NCBI GenBank assembly: GCA_900764955.1
Contig: CAAFPY010000050.1
Location: forward strand, 1 to 10,080
Direction of reading: 5' to 3'
Length of the DNA stretch: 10,080 nt
DNA from: an uncultured Collinsella sp.
GTDB taxonomy: Bacteria > Actinomycetota > Coriobacteriia > Coriobacteriales > Coriobacteriaceae
The notes below the pieces were generated by a model. That model worked only from the letters and a program-made list of their open reading frames with translations, did not search any database and had not been told where the DNA came from. The translations under genes and the position numbers were made by a program. Position 1 is the first letter of the stretch; the number at the start of each line of letters is the position of its first letter. This document shows, piece after piece, positions 1 to 5,112 of this stretch.

Positions 1-22
1 CCCTCGCGGAGTCGGGCTTTTT
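1..22. terminator. 3' half of an intrinsic terminator at the window edge
   Basis: The window opens inside a hairpin. CC-CTCGC-GG is the loop region, and GGAGTCGGGC followed by TTTTT is the descending arm with its T tract on the + strand. The ascending arm would lie outside the window, so the fold is inferred. It would end a + strand transcript entering from the left. If the missing arm is symmetrical it could also stop minus-strand transcripts. Confidence 0.55.
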
Positions 23-26
23 GCGG

Positions 27-57
27 CGGCGAGCAGGAATCGAACCCTGCCGCGACG
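27..57 (-). other. T-arm-like tRNA/tmRNA 3'-end remnant
   Basis: Read on the minus strand, GCAGG, then GTTCGATT, then CCTGC resembles a tRNA T-arm, followed by TCGCCGCC and then the terminator region. The loop is 8 nt rather than the canonical 7. No matching acceptor strand (GGCGGCGA on the minus strand) occurs anywhere in the following 500 bases. No anticodon arm can be built either; the neighbouring hairpin ACGCA...TGCGT (about 60-88) does not provide one. It may be a decayed tRNA or tmRNA 3' end, an integration-site remnant, or chance. Confidence 0.3.
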
Positions 58-204
58 AACGCATACTTCACTGACATAAAGTGCGTCCTCGGCATACGTG
101 CGCAAACCTCCATCTACGCCCCTCACCACAGCTCGAACATATCTTAAATAATGGCATCTACCTGCAAATGGATACGCCCGGGGACGTGTATATAAAAGAC
201 TTTG

Positions 205-234
205 TTGACACGCTTAGTCCCCACGTTCTATTAT
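205..234 (+). promoter_or_regulatory. Promoter of the tRNA-tuf transcription unit
   Basis: A consensus -35 box TTGACA (205-210) is followed after 18 nt by TATTAT (229-234), a good -10 box. Transcription would start near 241, about 55 nt before tRNA-Tyr. This fits a strong sigma-70-type (SigA) promoter for a stable-RNA and elongation-factor operon. It is the only convincing promoter between the window start and the tRNAs. Confidence 0.75.
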
Positions 235-294
235 TCCATTCGCTCAAGCACAGAGCACAGCAATGCAGCTCAGTGCAAGAGTTTGACAATGACT

Positions 295-378
295 GGGGAT
301 GTGGCACAGCGGCAACTGCGGCGGACTGTAAATCCGCTCCCTCTGGGTTCATAGGTTCGAGTCCTATCATCCCCACCA
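295..378 (+). tRNA. tRNA-Tyr (GTA anticodon)
   Basis: The acceptor stem GGGGATG (295-301) pairs with CATCCCC (368-374). The discriminator is A375 and CCA is encoded at 376-378. The anticodon stem GCGGA/TCCGC (321-325, 333-337) encloses the loop CTGTAAA with anticodon GTA at 328-330. A CCC-TCT-GGG variable arm makes it a class II tRNA, as expected for bacterial tyrosine tRNA. The T arm is ATAGG-TTCGAGT-CCTAT. It is the first gene of the tRNA cluster ahead of tuf. Confidence 0.95.
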
Positions 379-383
379 GTCAG

Positions 384-459
384 GCCTGTATAGCTCAGTC
401 GGTAGAGCACTTCGTTGGTAACGAAGAGGTCACCAGTTCAAGTCTGGTTGCAGGCTCCA
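384..459 (+). tRNA. tRNA-Thr (GGT anticodon)
   Basis: The acceptor stem GCCTGTA (384-390) pairs with TGCAGGC (449-455). The discriminator is T456 and CCA is encoded at 457-459. The anticodon stem CTTCG/CGAAG holds the loop TTGGTAA with anticodon GGT at 417-419, which reads ACC/ACT. It lies only 5 nt after tRNA-Tyr and 3 nt before tRNA-Met, so the three must be cut from one precursor. Confidence 0.95.
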
Positions 460-462
460 TCT

Positions 463-539
463 GGCGGTGTAGCTCAGTTGGTCAGAGCGCACGGTTCATA
501 CCCGTGTTGTCACTGGTTCGAATCCAGTCACCGCTACCA
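463..539 (+). tRNA. tRNA-Met (CAT anticodon), probably elongator
   Basis: The acceptor stem GGCGGTG (463-469) pairs with CACCGCT (529-535), with A536 as discriminator and CCA at 537-539. The anticodon stem CACGG/CCGTG encloses TTCATAC with anticodon CAT at 497-499. The first acceptor pair is G:U, not the C:A mismatch typical of initiator tRNA, so an elongator is favoured. An Ile tRNA with lysidine-modified CAT cannot be fully excluded from sequence alone. Confidence 0.92.
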
Positions 540-549
540 GGTAACTATG

Positions 550-613
550 GCGGCTTCCGAGGAAACGAGGAGGCCGCTTAAGTTAAGTAGGGACTTGCTC
601 CACAAGGGAGCAA
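550..613 (+). promoter_or_regulatory. Two hairpins in the tRNA-Met to tuf spacer
   Basis: The 96-nt spacer contains two stem-loops. The first has a 9-bp stem (550-558 with 569-577, one G:U). The second has a 7-bp stem, TTGCTCC (595-601) with GGAGCAA (607-613), and is followed by CCTTTTCC. The second is shaped like a weak intrinsic terminator or attenuator but has only four Ts. Roles could be separating the tRNA precursor from the tuf mRNA, protecting the processed 5' end, or adjusting the tRNA:mRNA ratio. Function is inferred. Confidence 0.45.
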
Positions 614-635
614 CCTTTTCCAGAAGGAGGGCTTC

Positions 636-1826
636 ATGGCCAAGGAAAAGTTTGAGCGCACTAAGCCGCATGTTAACATCGGCACCATCGGTCACGTTGA
701 CCACGGTAAGACGACCCTGACCGCCGCCATCACCAAGACTCTGTCTGAGACTGAGGGCTGCAAGGCCGACTTCACCGCCTTCGAGAACATCGACAAGGCT
801 CCCGAGGAGCGCGAGCGCGGCATCACGATCTCCGTCTCCCACGTTGAGTACGAGACCGCTAACCGCCACTATGCTCACGTTGACTGCCCCGGCCACGCCG
901 ACTACGTCAAGAACATGATCTCCGGTGCTGCCCAGATGGATGGCGCTATCCTGGTTATCGCCGCTACCGACGGCCCGATGGCGCAGACCCGCGAGCACAT
1001 CCTGCTCGCCCGTCAGGTCGGCGTTCCTTACATCGTCGTGTTCCTGAACAAGTGCGACATGGTTGACGACGACGAGCTCATCGACCTCGTCGAGATGGAG
1101 ACCCGTGACCTCCTCTCCGAGTACGAGTTCCCGGGTGACGCCCTGCCGATCATCCGTGGTTCCGCTCTCGGCGCCCTCAACGGCGAGGAGAAGTGGATGG
1201 ATGCCGTCCGCGAGCTCATGAACGCCATCGACGAGTACATCCCCACGCCTGAGCGCGACAACGAGAAGCCCTTCCTCATGGCTATCGAGGATGTCATGAC
1301 CATTTCCGGTCGTGGTACCGTCGCCACCGGTCGTGTCGAGCGCGGCGAGCTCAAGCTCAACGACAACGTCGAGATCGTCGGCATCAGGGAGACCAAGTCC
1401 ACGGTCTGCACCGGCATCGAGATGTTCCGCAAGTCCATGGACTTCTGCGAGGCTGGCGACAACGTCGGCCTGCTGCTCCGCGGCATCAAGCGCGAGGAGA
1501 TCGAGCGCGGCCAGGTTCTCTGCAAGCCCGGTTCCGTGACCCCTCACACCAAGTTCACCGGCGAGATCTACGTCCTCACCAAGGACGAGGGTGGCCGTCA
1601 CACCCCGTTCTTCGATGGCTACCGTCCTCAGTTCTACTTCCGTACCACTGACGTGACCGGTACCGTCCGTCTGCCCGAGGGCACCGAGATGGCCATGCCT
1701 GGTGACCACATCACCATCACCGGCGAGCTCATCCACCCGATCGCCATGGAGGAGGGCCTGCGCTTCGCTATCCGCGAGGGTGGCCACACCGTGGGTTCCG
1801 GTATCGTCTCCACCATCATCGAGTAG
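636..1826 (+). CDS. tuf: Translation elongation factor Tu (EF-Tu)
   Basis: This is the GTPase that delivers aminoacyl-tRNA to the ribosomal A site in the cytoplasm. The protein has 396 residues, the usual EF-Tu length, and starts [20 protein letters not shown]. The G1 P-loop GHVDHGKT is at residues 19-26, switch I RGITI with the Mg-binding Thr at 61-65, G3 DCPGH at 83-87, NKCD at 138-141 and SAL at 176-178. Beta-barrel domains 2 and 3 follow and end in [10 protein letters not shown]. The ATG at 636 is preceded by a near-perfect Shine-Dalgarno AGAAGGAGG (622-630). It is the last gene of the promoter-tRNA-Tyr-Thr-Met-tuf unit and has its own terminator. Placing tuf behind tRNA genes recalls E. 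coli tufB rather than the fusA-tuf arrangement. No catalytic residue is missing. Confidence 0.99.
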   Translation: MAKEKFERTKPHVNIGTIGHVDHGKTTLTAAITKTLSETEGCKADFTAFENIDKAPEERERGITISVSHVEYETANRHYAHVDCPGHADYVKNMISGAAQMDGAILVIAATDGPMAQTREHILLARQVGVPYIVVFLNKCDMVDDDELIDLVEMETRDLLSEYEFPGDALPIIRGSALGALNGEEKWMDAVRELMNAIDEYIPTPERDNEKPFLMAIEDVMTISGRGTVATGRVERGELKLNDNVEIVGIRETKSTVCTGIEMFRKSMDFCEAGDNVGLLLRGIKREEIERGQVLCKPGSVTPHTKFTGEIYVLTKDEGGRHTPFFDGYRPQFYFRTTDVTGTVRLPEGTEMAMPGDHITITGELIHPIAMEEGLRFAIREGGHTVGSGIVSTIIE

Positions 1827-1858
1827 CTTCGCTTCTCGCTGATCTAGGCGTACTTGTA

Positions 1859-1892
1859 GGACCCGGCGCCGAACCTGGTGCCGGGTCCTTTT
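1859..1892 (+). terminator. Intrinsic terminator of tuf
   Basis: A 12-bp stem, GGACCCGGCGCC (1859-1870) with GGTGCCGGGTCC (1877-1888, one G:U pair), has a 6-nt loop and is followed by TTTT. It begins 32 nt after the tuf stop codon. A second small perfect hairpin, CATGCCC-GCT-GGGCATG (1893-1909), follows directly. Confidence 0.9.
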
Positions 1893-1989
1893 CATGCCCG
1901 CTGGGCATGCGCATCTGGTGACCTATGGCCCAACAGGTGCATTCGGTATTCTCGCGTCTGTGCTGCTTACGAGCAGAGCGTACGCAAAT

Positions 1990-2015
1990 GCGAACGAGTT
2001 GTGTATCTCGTTTGC
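1990..2015 (+). other. Hairpin/dyad upstream of the rpmG promoter
   Basis: GCGAACGAG (1990-1998) and CTCGTTTGC (2007-2015) form a 9-bp dyad with one G:U pair around an 8-nt centre, TTGTGTAT. It lies about 30 nt upstream of the rpmG -35 box and lacks a T tract. It could be an operator or a structural remnant. I see no gene between the tuf terminator and rpmG. Confidence 0.35.
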
Positions 2016-2042
2016 AGAATAGATACGGTTATACCGAACTCA

Positions 2043-2072
2043 TTGACAGCCGGCATATAGAGCTGGTATTGT
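2043..2072 (+). promoter_or_regulatory. Promoter of rpmG
   Basis: TTGACA (2043-2048) is followed after 18 nt by TATTGT (2067-2072). The start would fall near 2079, about 38 nt before the rpmG ATG. The architecture matches the tRNA-tuf promoter (perfect -35, 18-nt spacer). The unit probably covers rpmG and tRNA-Trp and, by read-through, secE-nusG. Confidence 0.7.
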
Positions 2073-2116
2073 TAACGACCGTGCTCGTAGAGGGCAGTAC
2101 ATGGAGGTTTAGATAC

Positions 2117-2266
2117 ATGCGCACTATGGTTACCCTGGCTTGCACCGAGTGCAAGCGTCGTAATTACACGACCACCAAGAACAAGGCAAACATGCCTGAT
2201 CGCATGGAGATCAAGAAGTATTGCCCGTGGTGCAAGAAGCATACGCTGCATAAAGAGACCCGCTAG
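2117..2266 (+). CDS. rpmG: 50S ribosomal protein L33
   Basis: This is a small protein of the large ribosomal subunit near the E site. The product has 49 residues, the normal L33 size. Two Cys pairs, CTEC (residues 9-12) and CPWC (36-39), make it the zinc-ribbon (C+) form; zinc binding is inferred from these motifs. The family signature [10 protein letters not shown] lies in the middle. The ATG at 2117 is chosen because GGAGG (2103-2107) lies 9 nt upstream. A longer in-frame reading from 1925 would run through the promoter and is rejected. The second ATG at codon 4 is less well placed. It is followed 14 nt later by tRNA-Trp in the same unit. Confidence 0.97.
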   Translation: MRTMVTLACTECKRRNYTTTKNKANMPDRMEIKKYCPWCKKHTLHKETR

Positions 2267-2280
2267 TCTCTTTCGCATAC

Positions 2281-2356
<76 letters not shown>

Positions 2357-2365
2357 GTCTGTAAT

Positions 2366-2395
2366 CCGTAAGCCTCTTCGGAGGCTTACGGTTTC
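2366..2395 (+). terminator. Hairpin after tRNA-Trp, probable (partial) terminator
   Basis: A perfect 11-bp stem, CCGTAAGCCTC (2366-2376) with GAGGCTTACGG (2381-2391), is capped by a TTCG tetraloop and followed by TTTCT. The short T run suggests incomplete termination. Only about 22 nt separate it from the secE Shine-Dalgarno and no clear promoter lies there, so some read-through into secE-nusG is likely. Confidence 0.7.
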
Positions 2396-2431
2396 TAATG
2401 TATAGGCGCAAACGCGCGGAGGTAAGCCAGC

Positions 2432-2686
2432 ATGGCAAACAAGAAGAGCACCAAGCCCGCTAAGGCAAAGAAGTCAGACAAGAAGCCTGGCCTCATTGCT
2501 CGTGGCAAGGCATACATGGCCTCTGTCCGCTCTGAGATGAAGCGCGTTGTGTGGCCTTCCAAGAGCGAGCTCGTCAACTACACCGTGGCCGTCTGCGCCT
2601 CGCTGATCGTCGTTGGCGTTGTCATCGCTGTCCTCGATCTCGTTATTGGCGAGGGCCTCGTGCTCTTCGCAGGTCTGAGGGGGTAA
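2432..2686 (+). CDS. secE: Preprotein translocase subunit SecE
   Basis: This is the small essential subunit that clamps SecY in the SecYEG protein-export channel of the cytoplasmic membrane. The product has 84 residues. A Lys-rich cytoplasmic N-terminus (1-30) is followed by the amphipathic helix with the family signature SEMKRVVWPSKSE (34-46), then one hydrophobic membrane segment at about 50-70. This single-span form is the short one usual outside the Enterobacteria. ATG 2432 has GGAGGT (2418-2423) 8 nt upstream. nusG follows after 4 nt, the widely conserved secE-nusG pair. Confidence 0.97.
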   Translation: MANKKSTKPAKAKKSDKKPGLIARGKAYMASVRSEMKRVVWPSKSELVNYTVAVCASLIVVGVVIAVLDLVIGEGLVLFAGLRG

Positions 2687-2690
2687 TTAG

Positions 2691-3230
2691 ATGTCCAAGC
2701 GTTGGTACGTCGTTCACACCTACTCCGGGTACGAGAATCGCGTTAAGTCCGATCTTGAGCACCGCATCGAGACGATGGGCATGCAGGATCGCATCTTCGA
2801 TATCCAGATTCCCACTGAGCGCGTCACCGAGCTCAAAGAGGGCGGCAAGCGCGACGAGAAGGACGTCAAGATCTTCCCGGGCTACGTGTTGGTCCGCATG
2901 GAGATGGATGACGATGCCTGGACGTGCGTTCGCAACACCCCCGGTGTCACCGGTTTCCTTGGCGGCAGCGGCAAGCCCGCTCCGCTTTCTCGCGATGAGT
3001 ACAACAAGATGATGCGCAAGGACGACAAGAGCGCAGCAGCTCCCAAGCGTGCCGTTGTCGACATCGAGGTTGGGTCTTCCGTTCGCGTCATCTCCGGTCC
3101 GCTGGCCGACTTCGATGGCAAGGTCTCCGAGGTCATGCCTGACGTCGCCAAGGTCAAGGTCGCTCTGATGATCTTCGGCCGCGAGACTCCCGTCGAGCTC
3201 AGCTTTGATCAGATCACGGTCATCGCTTAA
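2691..3230 (+). CDS. nusG: Transcription termination/antitermination factor NusG
   Basis: NusG binds RNA polymerase during elongation and links it to Rho or to the ribosome. The product has 179 residues. The NGN domain covers about 1-100, with the hallmark start KRWYVVHTYSGYE and the IFPGYVLV core at 61-68. A short linker is followed by a C-terminal KOW domain (about 126-179) with GSSVRVISGPLADFDGKV. The ATG lies 4 nt after the secE stop, and its ribosome-binding site (GAGGGGGT, about 2676-2683) lies inside the last secE codons, so the two are translationally coupled. Length and motifs are ordinary for the family. Confidence 0.98.
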   Translation: MSKRWYVVHTYSGYENRVKSDLEHRIETMGMQDRIFDIQIPTERVTELKEGGKRDEKDVKIFPGYVLVRMEMDDDAWTCVRNTPGVTGFLGGSGKPAPLSRDEYNKMMRKDDKSAAAPKRAVVDIEVGSSVRVISGPLADFDGKVSEVMPDVAKVKVALMIFGRETPVELSFDQITVIA

Positions 3231-3302
3231 AGCTCATTTCCGTTGTTTGTCCGCGCTTGAGCGCTTCGGTCCCGACTGCTCATCGGAGTCCGTGCTTCTA
3301 GC

Positions 3303-3351
3303 GAACGTGCGCTGACGATATATGATTCAGACACTTCACGTTCAAGGAAGG
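3303..3351 (+). promoter_or_regulatory. Leader stem-loop abutting the rplK ribosome-binding site
   Basis: In the 127-nt nusG-rplK gap, GAACGTG (3303-3309) pairs perfectly with CACGTTC (3337-3343). A second pairing, CTGA with TCAG, lies inside the loop. The stem ends exactly where the Shine-Dalgarno AAGGAAGG (3344-3351) begins, so folding could modulate rplK translation. Ribosomal-protein feedback sites occur in this leader in other bacteria. The role here is inferred. Confidence 0.4.
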
Positions 3352-3357
3352 TGTGAC

Positions 3358-3786
3358 ATGGCAGAGAAGAAGATCGCCACCGTCATCAAGCTTCAGATTC
3401 CGGCCGGCAAGGCCAATCCTGCTCCTCCTGTGGGTCCTGCCCTCGGTGCTGCTCAGGTCAACATCATGCAGTTCTGCCAGGCATTCAACGCTGCCACGCA
3501 GGACAAGATGGGTGACATCATCCCGGTCGTCATCACCGTTTTCGAGGACCGCACCTTTGATTTCGTGTGCAAGACCCCTCCGGCGGCTCACCTCATCAAG
3601 AAGGAGCTCGGCCTCAAGGGTGGCTCCGCTGTTCCCCAGCGCGACAAGGTTGGCCAGCTCTCCGACGAGCAGCTCACCAAGATCGCCGAGATCAAGATGC
3701 CCGACCTCAACGCGAACGACCTCGACGCCGCCAAGAAGATCGTCGCCGGCACTGCCCGTTCCATGGGCGTCACCATCGCCGAGTAA
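3358..3786 (+). CDS. rplK: 50S ribosomal protein L11
   Basis: L11 binds helices 43/44 of 23S rRNA and forms the GTPase-associated centre where EF-Tu, EF-G and thiopeptide antibiotics act. The product has 142 residues, the standard size. The N-terminal domain has the conserved proline signature [10 protein letters not shown] (residues 21-30), which includes the thiostrepton-contact prolines. The RNA-binding C-terminal domain runs from about 75, with [12 protein letters not shown] and MGVTIAE at the end. ATG 3358 is chosen because AAGGAAGG lies 6 nt upstream and MAEKK matches the family. The upstream in-frame ATG at 3322 would add 12 atypical residues and lies inside the leader hairpin. It forms an operon with rplA. 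Confidence 0.98.
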   Translation: MAEKKIATVIKLQIPAGKANPAPPVGPALGAAQVNIMQFCQAFNAATQDKMGDIIPVVITVFEDRTFDFVCKTPPAAHLIKKELGLKGGSAVPQRDKVGQLSDEQLTKIAEIKMPDLNANDLDAAKKIVAGTARSMGVTIAE

Positions 3787-3810
3787 CTAACTCGTCGTTC
3801 CTTTGGTAAT

Positions 3811-3860
3811 TCATGCACCATACGGGTGCGTGACTGATGTGGGAGGGGTATGACCCCGTC
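3811..3860 (+). promoter_or_regulatory. Structured rplK-rplA spacer, possible L1 autoregulatory site
   Basis: A 9-bp stem, TCATGCACC (3811-3819) with GGTGCGTGA (3825-3833), is followed by GATGTGGGAGG (3836-3846) and by a second hairpin, GGGGT-ATG-ACCCC (3845-3857). Outer pairing of GAC (3832-3834) with GTC (3858-3860) is an alternative that leaves GATGTGGGA in a one-sided bulge. The GATG and GTGGGAGG words resemble the L1-binding arm of 23S rRNA. L1 represses its own operon through such mimicry in several bacteria. Assignment here is inference. Confidence 0.4.
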
Positions 3861-3881
3861 TGTACCACAGGAGGTAATAAC

Positions 3882-4592
3882 ATGGCTGTTAAGCATGGCA
3901 AGAAGTTCCGTGAGGCCGCCGCTAAGGTCGATCGCGCTTCCGTCTACACCCCGCTCGAGGCTGTCAAGCTCGTCAAGGAGATGGCTTGCGCCAATTTCGA
4001 CGAGACCGTTGAGGCTCACTTCCGCCTTGGCATCGACACCCGCAAGGCCGACCAGAACATCCGTGGTTCCATTTCTCTGCCCCACGGCACTGGTAAGACC
4101 GTCCGCGTTGCCGTCTTCGCCGAGGGCGCTCAGGCCGAGCAGGCTGCTGAGGCCGGTGCCGACGTCATCGGTTCCGACGAGCTCATCGCTCAGATCCAGA
4201 AGGGCGAGATCAACTTCGACGCCGCCATCGCTACCCCGATGATGATGGCCAAGGTTGGTCGCATCGGTAAGATCCTCGGCCCTCGTGGCCTCATGCCTAA
4301 CCCCAAGCTGGGCACCGTGACCATGGACGTCGCCAAGATGGTTGGCGAGCTCAAGGCCGGCCGCGTTGAGTATCGCGCCGACCGCTACGGCATCTGCCAC
4401 GTTCCGCTGGGTCGCATCTCCTTCGACGATCAGAAGCTCGTCGAGAACTACGCTGCCCTCTACACCGAGATCCTGCGCGTCAAGCCGGCTTCCGCCAAGG
4501 GCAAGTACGTCAAGAGCATCTCCGTGTCCTCCACCATGGGCCCTGGCGTGAAGGTCGACTCTGCCGTCCAGCGCAACTTTATGGAGGCCTAA
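3882..4592 (+). CDS. rplA: 50S ribosomal protein L1
   Basis: L1 binds the mobile stalk of 23S rRNA that guides deacylated tRNA out of the E site. In many bacteria it also represses its own mRNA. The product has 236 residues, normal for L1. Family motifs are [14 protein letters not shown] (59-72), the signature [14 protein letters not shown] (133-146) and the C-terminal [11 protein letters not shown] (216-226), which is part of the RNA-binding face. ATG 3882 has AGGAGGT (3869-3875) 6 nt upstream; the alternative start at 3837 has no ribosome-binding site and lies in the structured spacer. It is the last gene of the housekeeping block, and a strong terminator follows instead of rplJ-rplL. Confidence 0.98.
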   Translation: MAVKHGKKFREAAAKVDRASVYTPLEAVKLVKEMACANFDETVEAHFRLGIDTRKADQNIRGSISLPHGTGKTVRVAVFAEGAQAEQAAEAGADVIGSDELIAQIQKGEINFDAAIATPMMMAKVGRIGKILGPRGLMPNPKLGTVTMDVAKMVGELKAGRVEYRADRYGICHVPLGRISFDDQKLVENYAALYTEILRVKPASAKGKYVKSISVSSTMGPGVKVDSAVQRNFMEA

Positions 4593-4623
4593 GCGATACG
4601 TTCGCACCCCATAGTTGACTCGG

Positions 4624-4658
4624 AAAACCCGGTTCGCTTGCGCGAGCCGGGTTTTTTT
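4624..4658 (+). terminator. Intrinsic terminator of rplK-rplA
   Basis: An 11-bp stem, ACCCGGTTCGC (4627-4637) with GCGAGCCGGGT (4642-4652, one G:U), has a TTGC loop. It is preceded by AAAA and followed by a T run (4652-4658). It is a textbook intrinsic terminator 32 nt after the rplA stop. Confidence 0.95.
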
Positions 4659-4684
4659 ATTGACGCGTTTTAGATAATAATTAG

Positions 4685-4738
4685 CTGACAAAGTACATCG
4701 ACACACATAGTACTATGTATTAAACTATGGGTACCATA
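4685..4738 (+). promoter_or_regulatory. padR promoter with two palindromic operators
   Basis: A probable -35 CTGACA (4685-4690) is followed at 17 nt by TAGTAC (4708-4713). A perfect 14-bp palindrome ACATAGTACTATGT (4705-4718) covers that -10 region. A second dyad, TATGG-GTA-CCATA (4726-4738), lies just downstream, and ACTATG recurs 12 bp apart (4712 and 4724). PadR repressors typically bind AT-rich dyads of this kind in their own promoters, so autorepression is the likely role. The exact -10 is uncertain. Confidence 0.6.
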
Positions 4739-4761
4739 AGGACCTCAAGGAGGTGGCTAAT

Positions 4762-5112
4762 GTGGCAACGAGAGATGCAGTAAGCGATCTTATTCGAGGA
4801 AACATCGATGCGATCATTCTGTGTGCCTTGTCGGATAAAGATAGCTACGGCTATGAGATTCTCAAGGGCATTGCGCAGGCAAGCTGCGGAGAGTACGAGA
4901 TGAAGGAGCCTTCGCTGTATACGAGTCTCAAGAGGCTCGAGGGACAGGGGTTCGTCGAGAGCTATTGGGGCAACGAGACGCAAGGGGCGCGCCGCAAGTA
5001 CTACCGCATCACGAGGGCGGGTACACAGGAGCTATCCGAGGCAACATCGCGATGGGCGCGCGTTCGTCGCATTATCGATAGGCTGCTCAAGCAAGAAGGG
5101 AGCGCACGATGA
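4762..5112 (+). CDS. PadR family transcriptional regulator
   Basis: This is a small dimeric winged-helix DNA-binding repressor of 116 residues, the size of short (subfamily 2) PadR proteins. The N-terminal winged helix shows the family pattern LIRGNIDAIILCALSDKDSYGYEI (here split as residues 10-33). EPSLYTSLKRLEGQGFVES (49-67) and the wing GARRKYYRIT (75-84) follow. A C-terminal helix (about 88-110) would form the dimer arm. The start is GTG 4762, which has AAGGAGG (4747-4753) 8 nt upstream. The in-frame GTG at 4753 overlaps that ribosome-binding site and is rejected. The stop overlaps the next gene by ATGA, so the pair is co-translated. It probably represses its own operon through the palindromes upstream. 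The inducing signal is unknown. Confidence 0.93.
   Translation: MATRDAVSDLIRGNIDAIILCALSDKDSYGYEILKGIAQASCGEYEMKEPSLYTSLKRLEGQGFVESYWGNETQGARRKYYRITRAGTQELSEATSRWARVRRIIDRLLKQEGSAR

Noticed and set aside
283..288. Second TTGACA before tRNA-Tyr
   Set aside because: A matching -10 would fall inside the tRNA gene at about 306 and none is present. The mature tRNA begins at 295.
27..390. Minus-strand tmRNA (ssrA) or tRNA-Sec
   Set aside because: Only the T-arm-like 3' part exists. The 5' acceptor strand, the tmRNA 5' consensus and a UCA anticodon arm are missing, and the space is occupied by + strand tRNAs.
534..1895. 453-codon open frame on the minus strand covering all of tuf
   Set aside because: It is an exact antisense shadow of tuf, caused by the strong codon bias of a G+C-rich highly expressed gene. 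It has no ribosome-binding site and no recognisable domains, and it runs into the tRNA-Met region.
3322..3357. Longer rplK starting at ATG 3322
   Set aside because: It would add 12 residues absent from the L11 family, has no Shine-Dalgarno and lies within the leader hairpin. ATG 3358 has AAGGAAGG at good spacing.
3588..4706. 372-codon open frame on the minus strand over rplK/rplA
   Set aside because: It is antisense to two unmistakable ribosomal protein genes and passes through the rplA terminator. Composition is typical of a codon-bias shadow.
4753..4761. Start of padR at GTG 4753
   Set aside because: This GTG overlaps the last base of the AAGGAGG Shine-Dalgarno. GTG 4762 has the proper 8-nt spacing.
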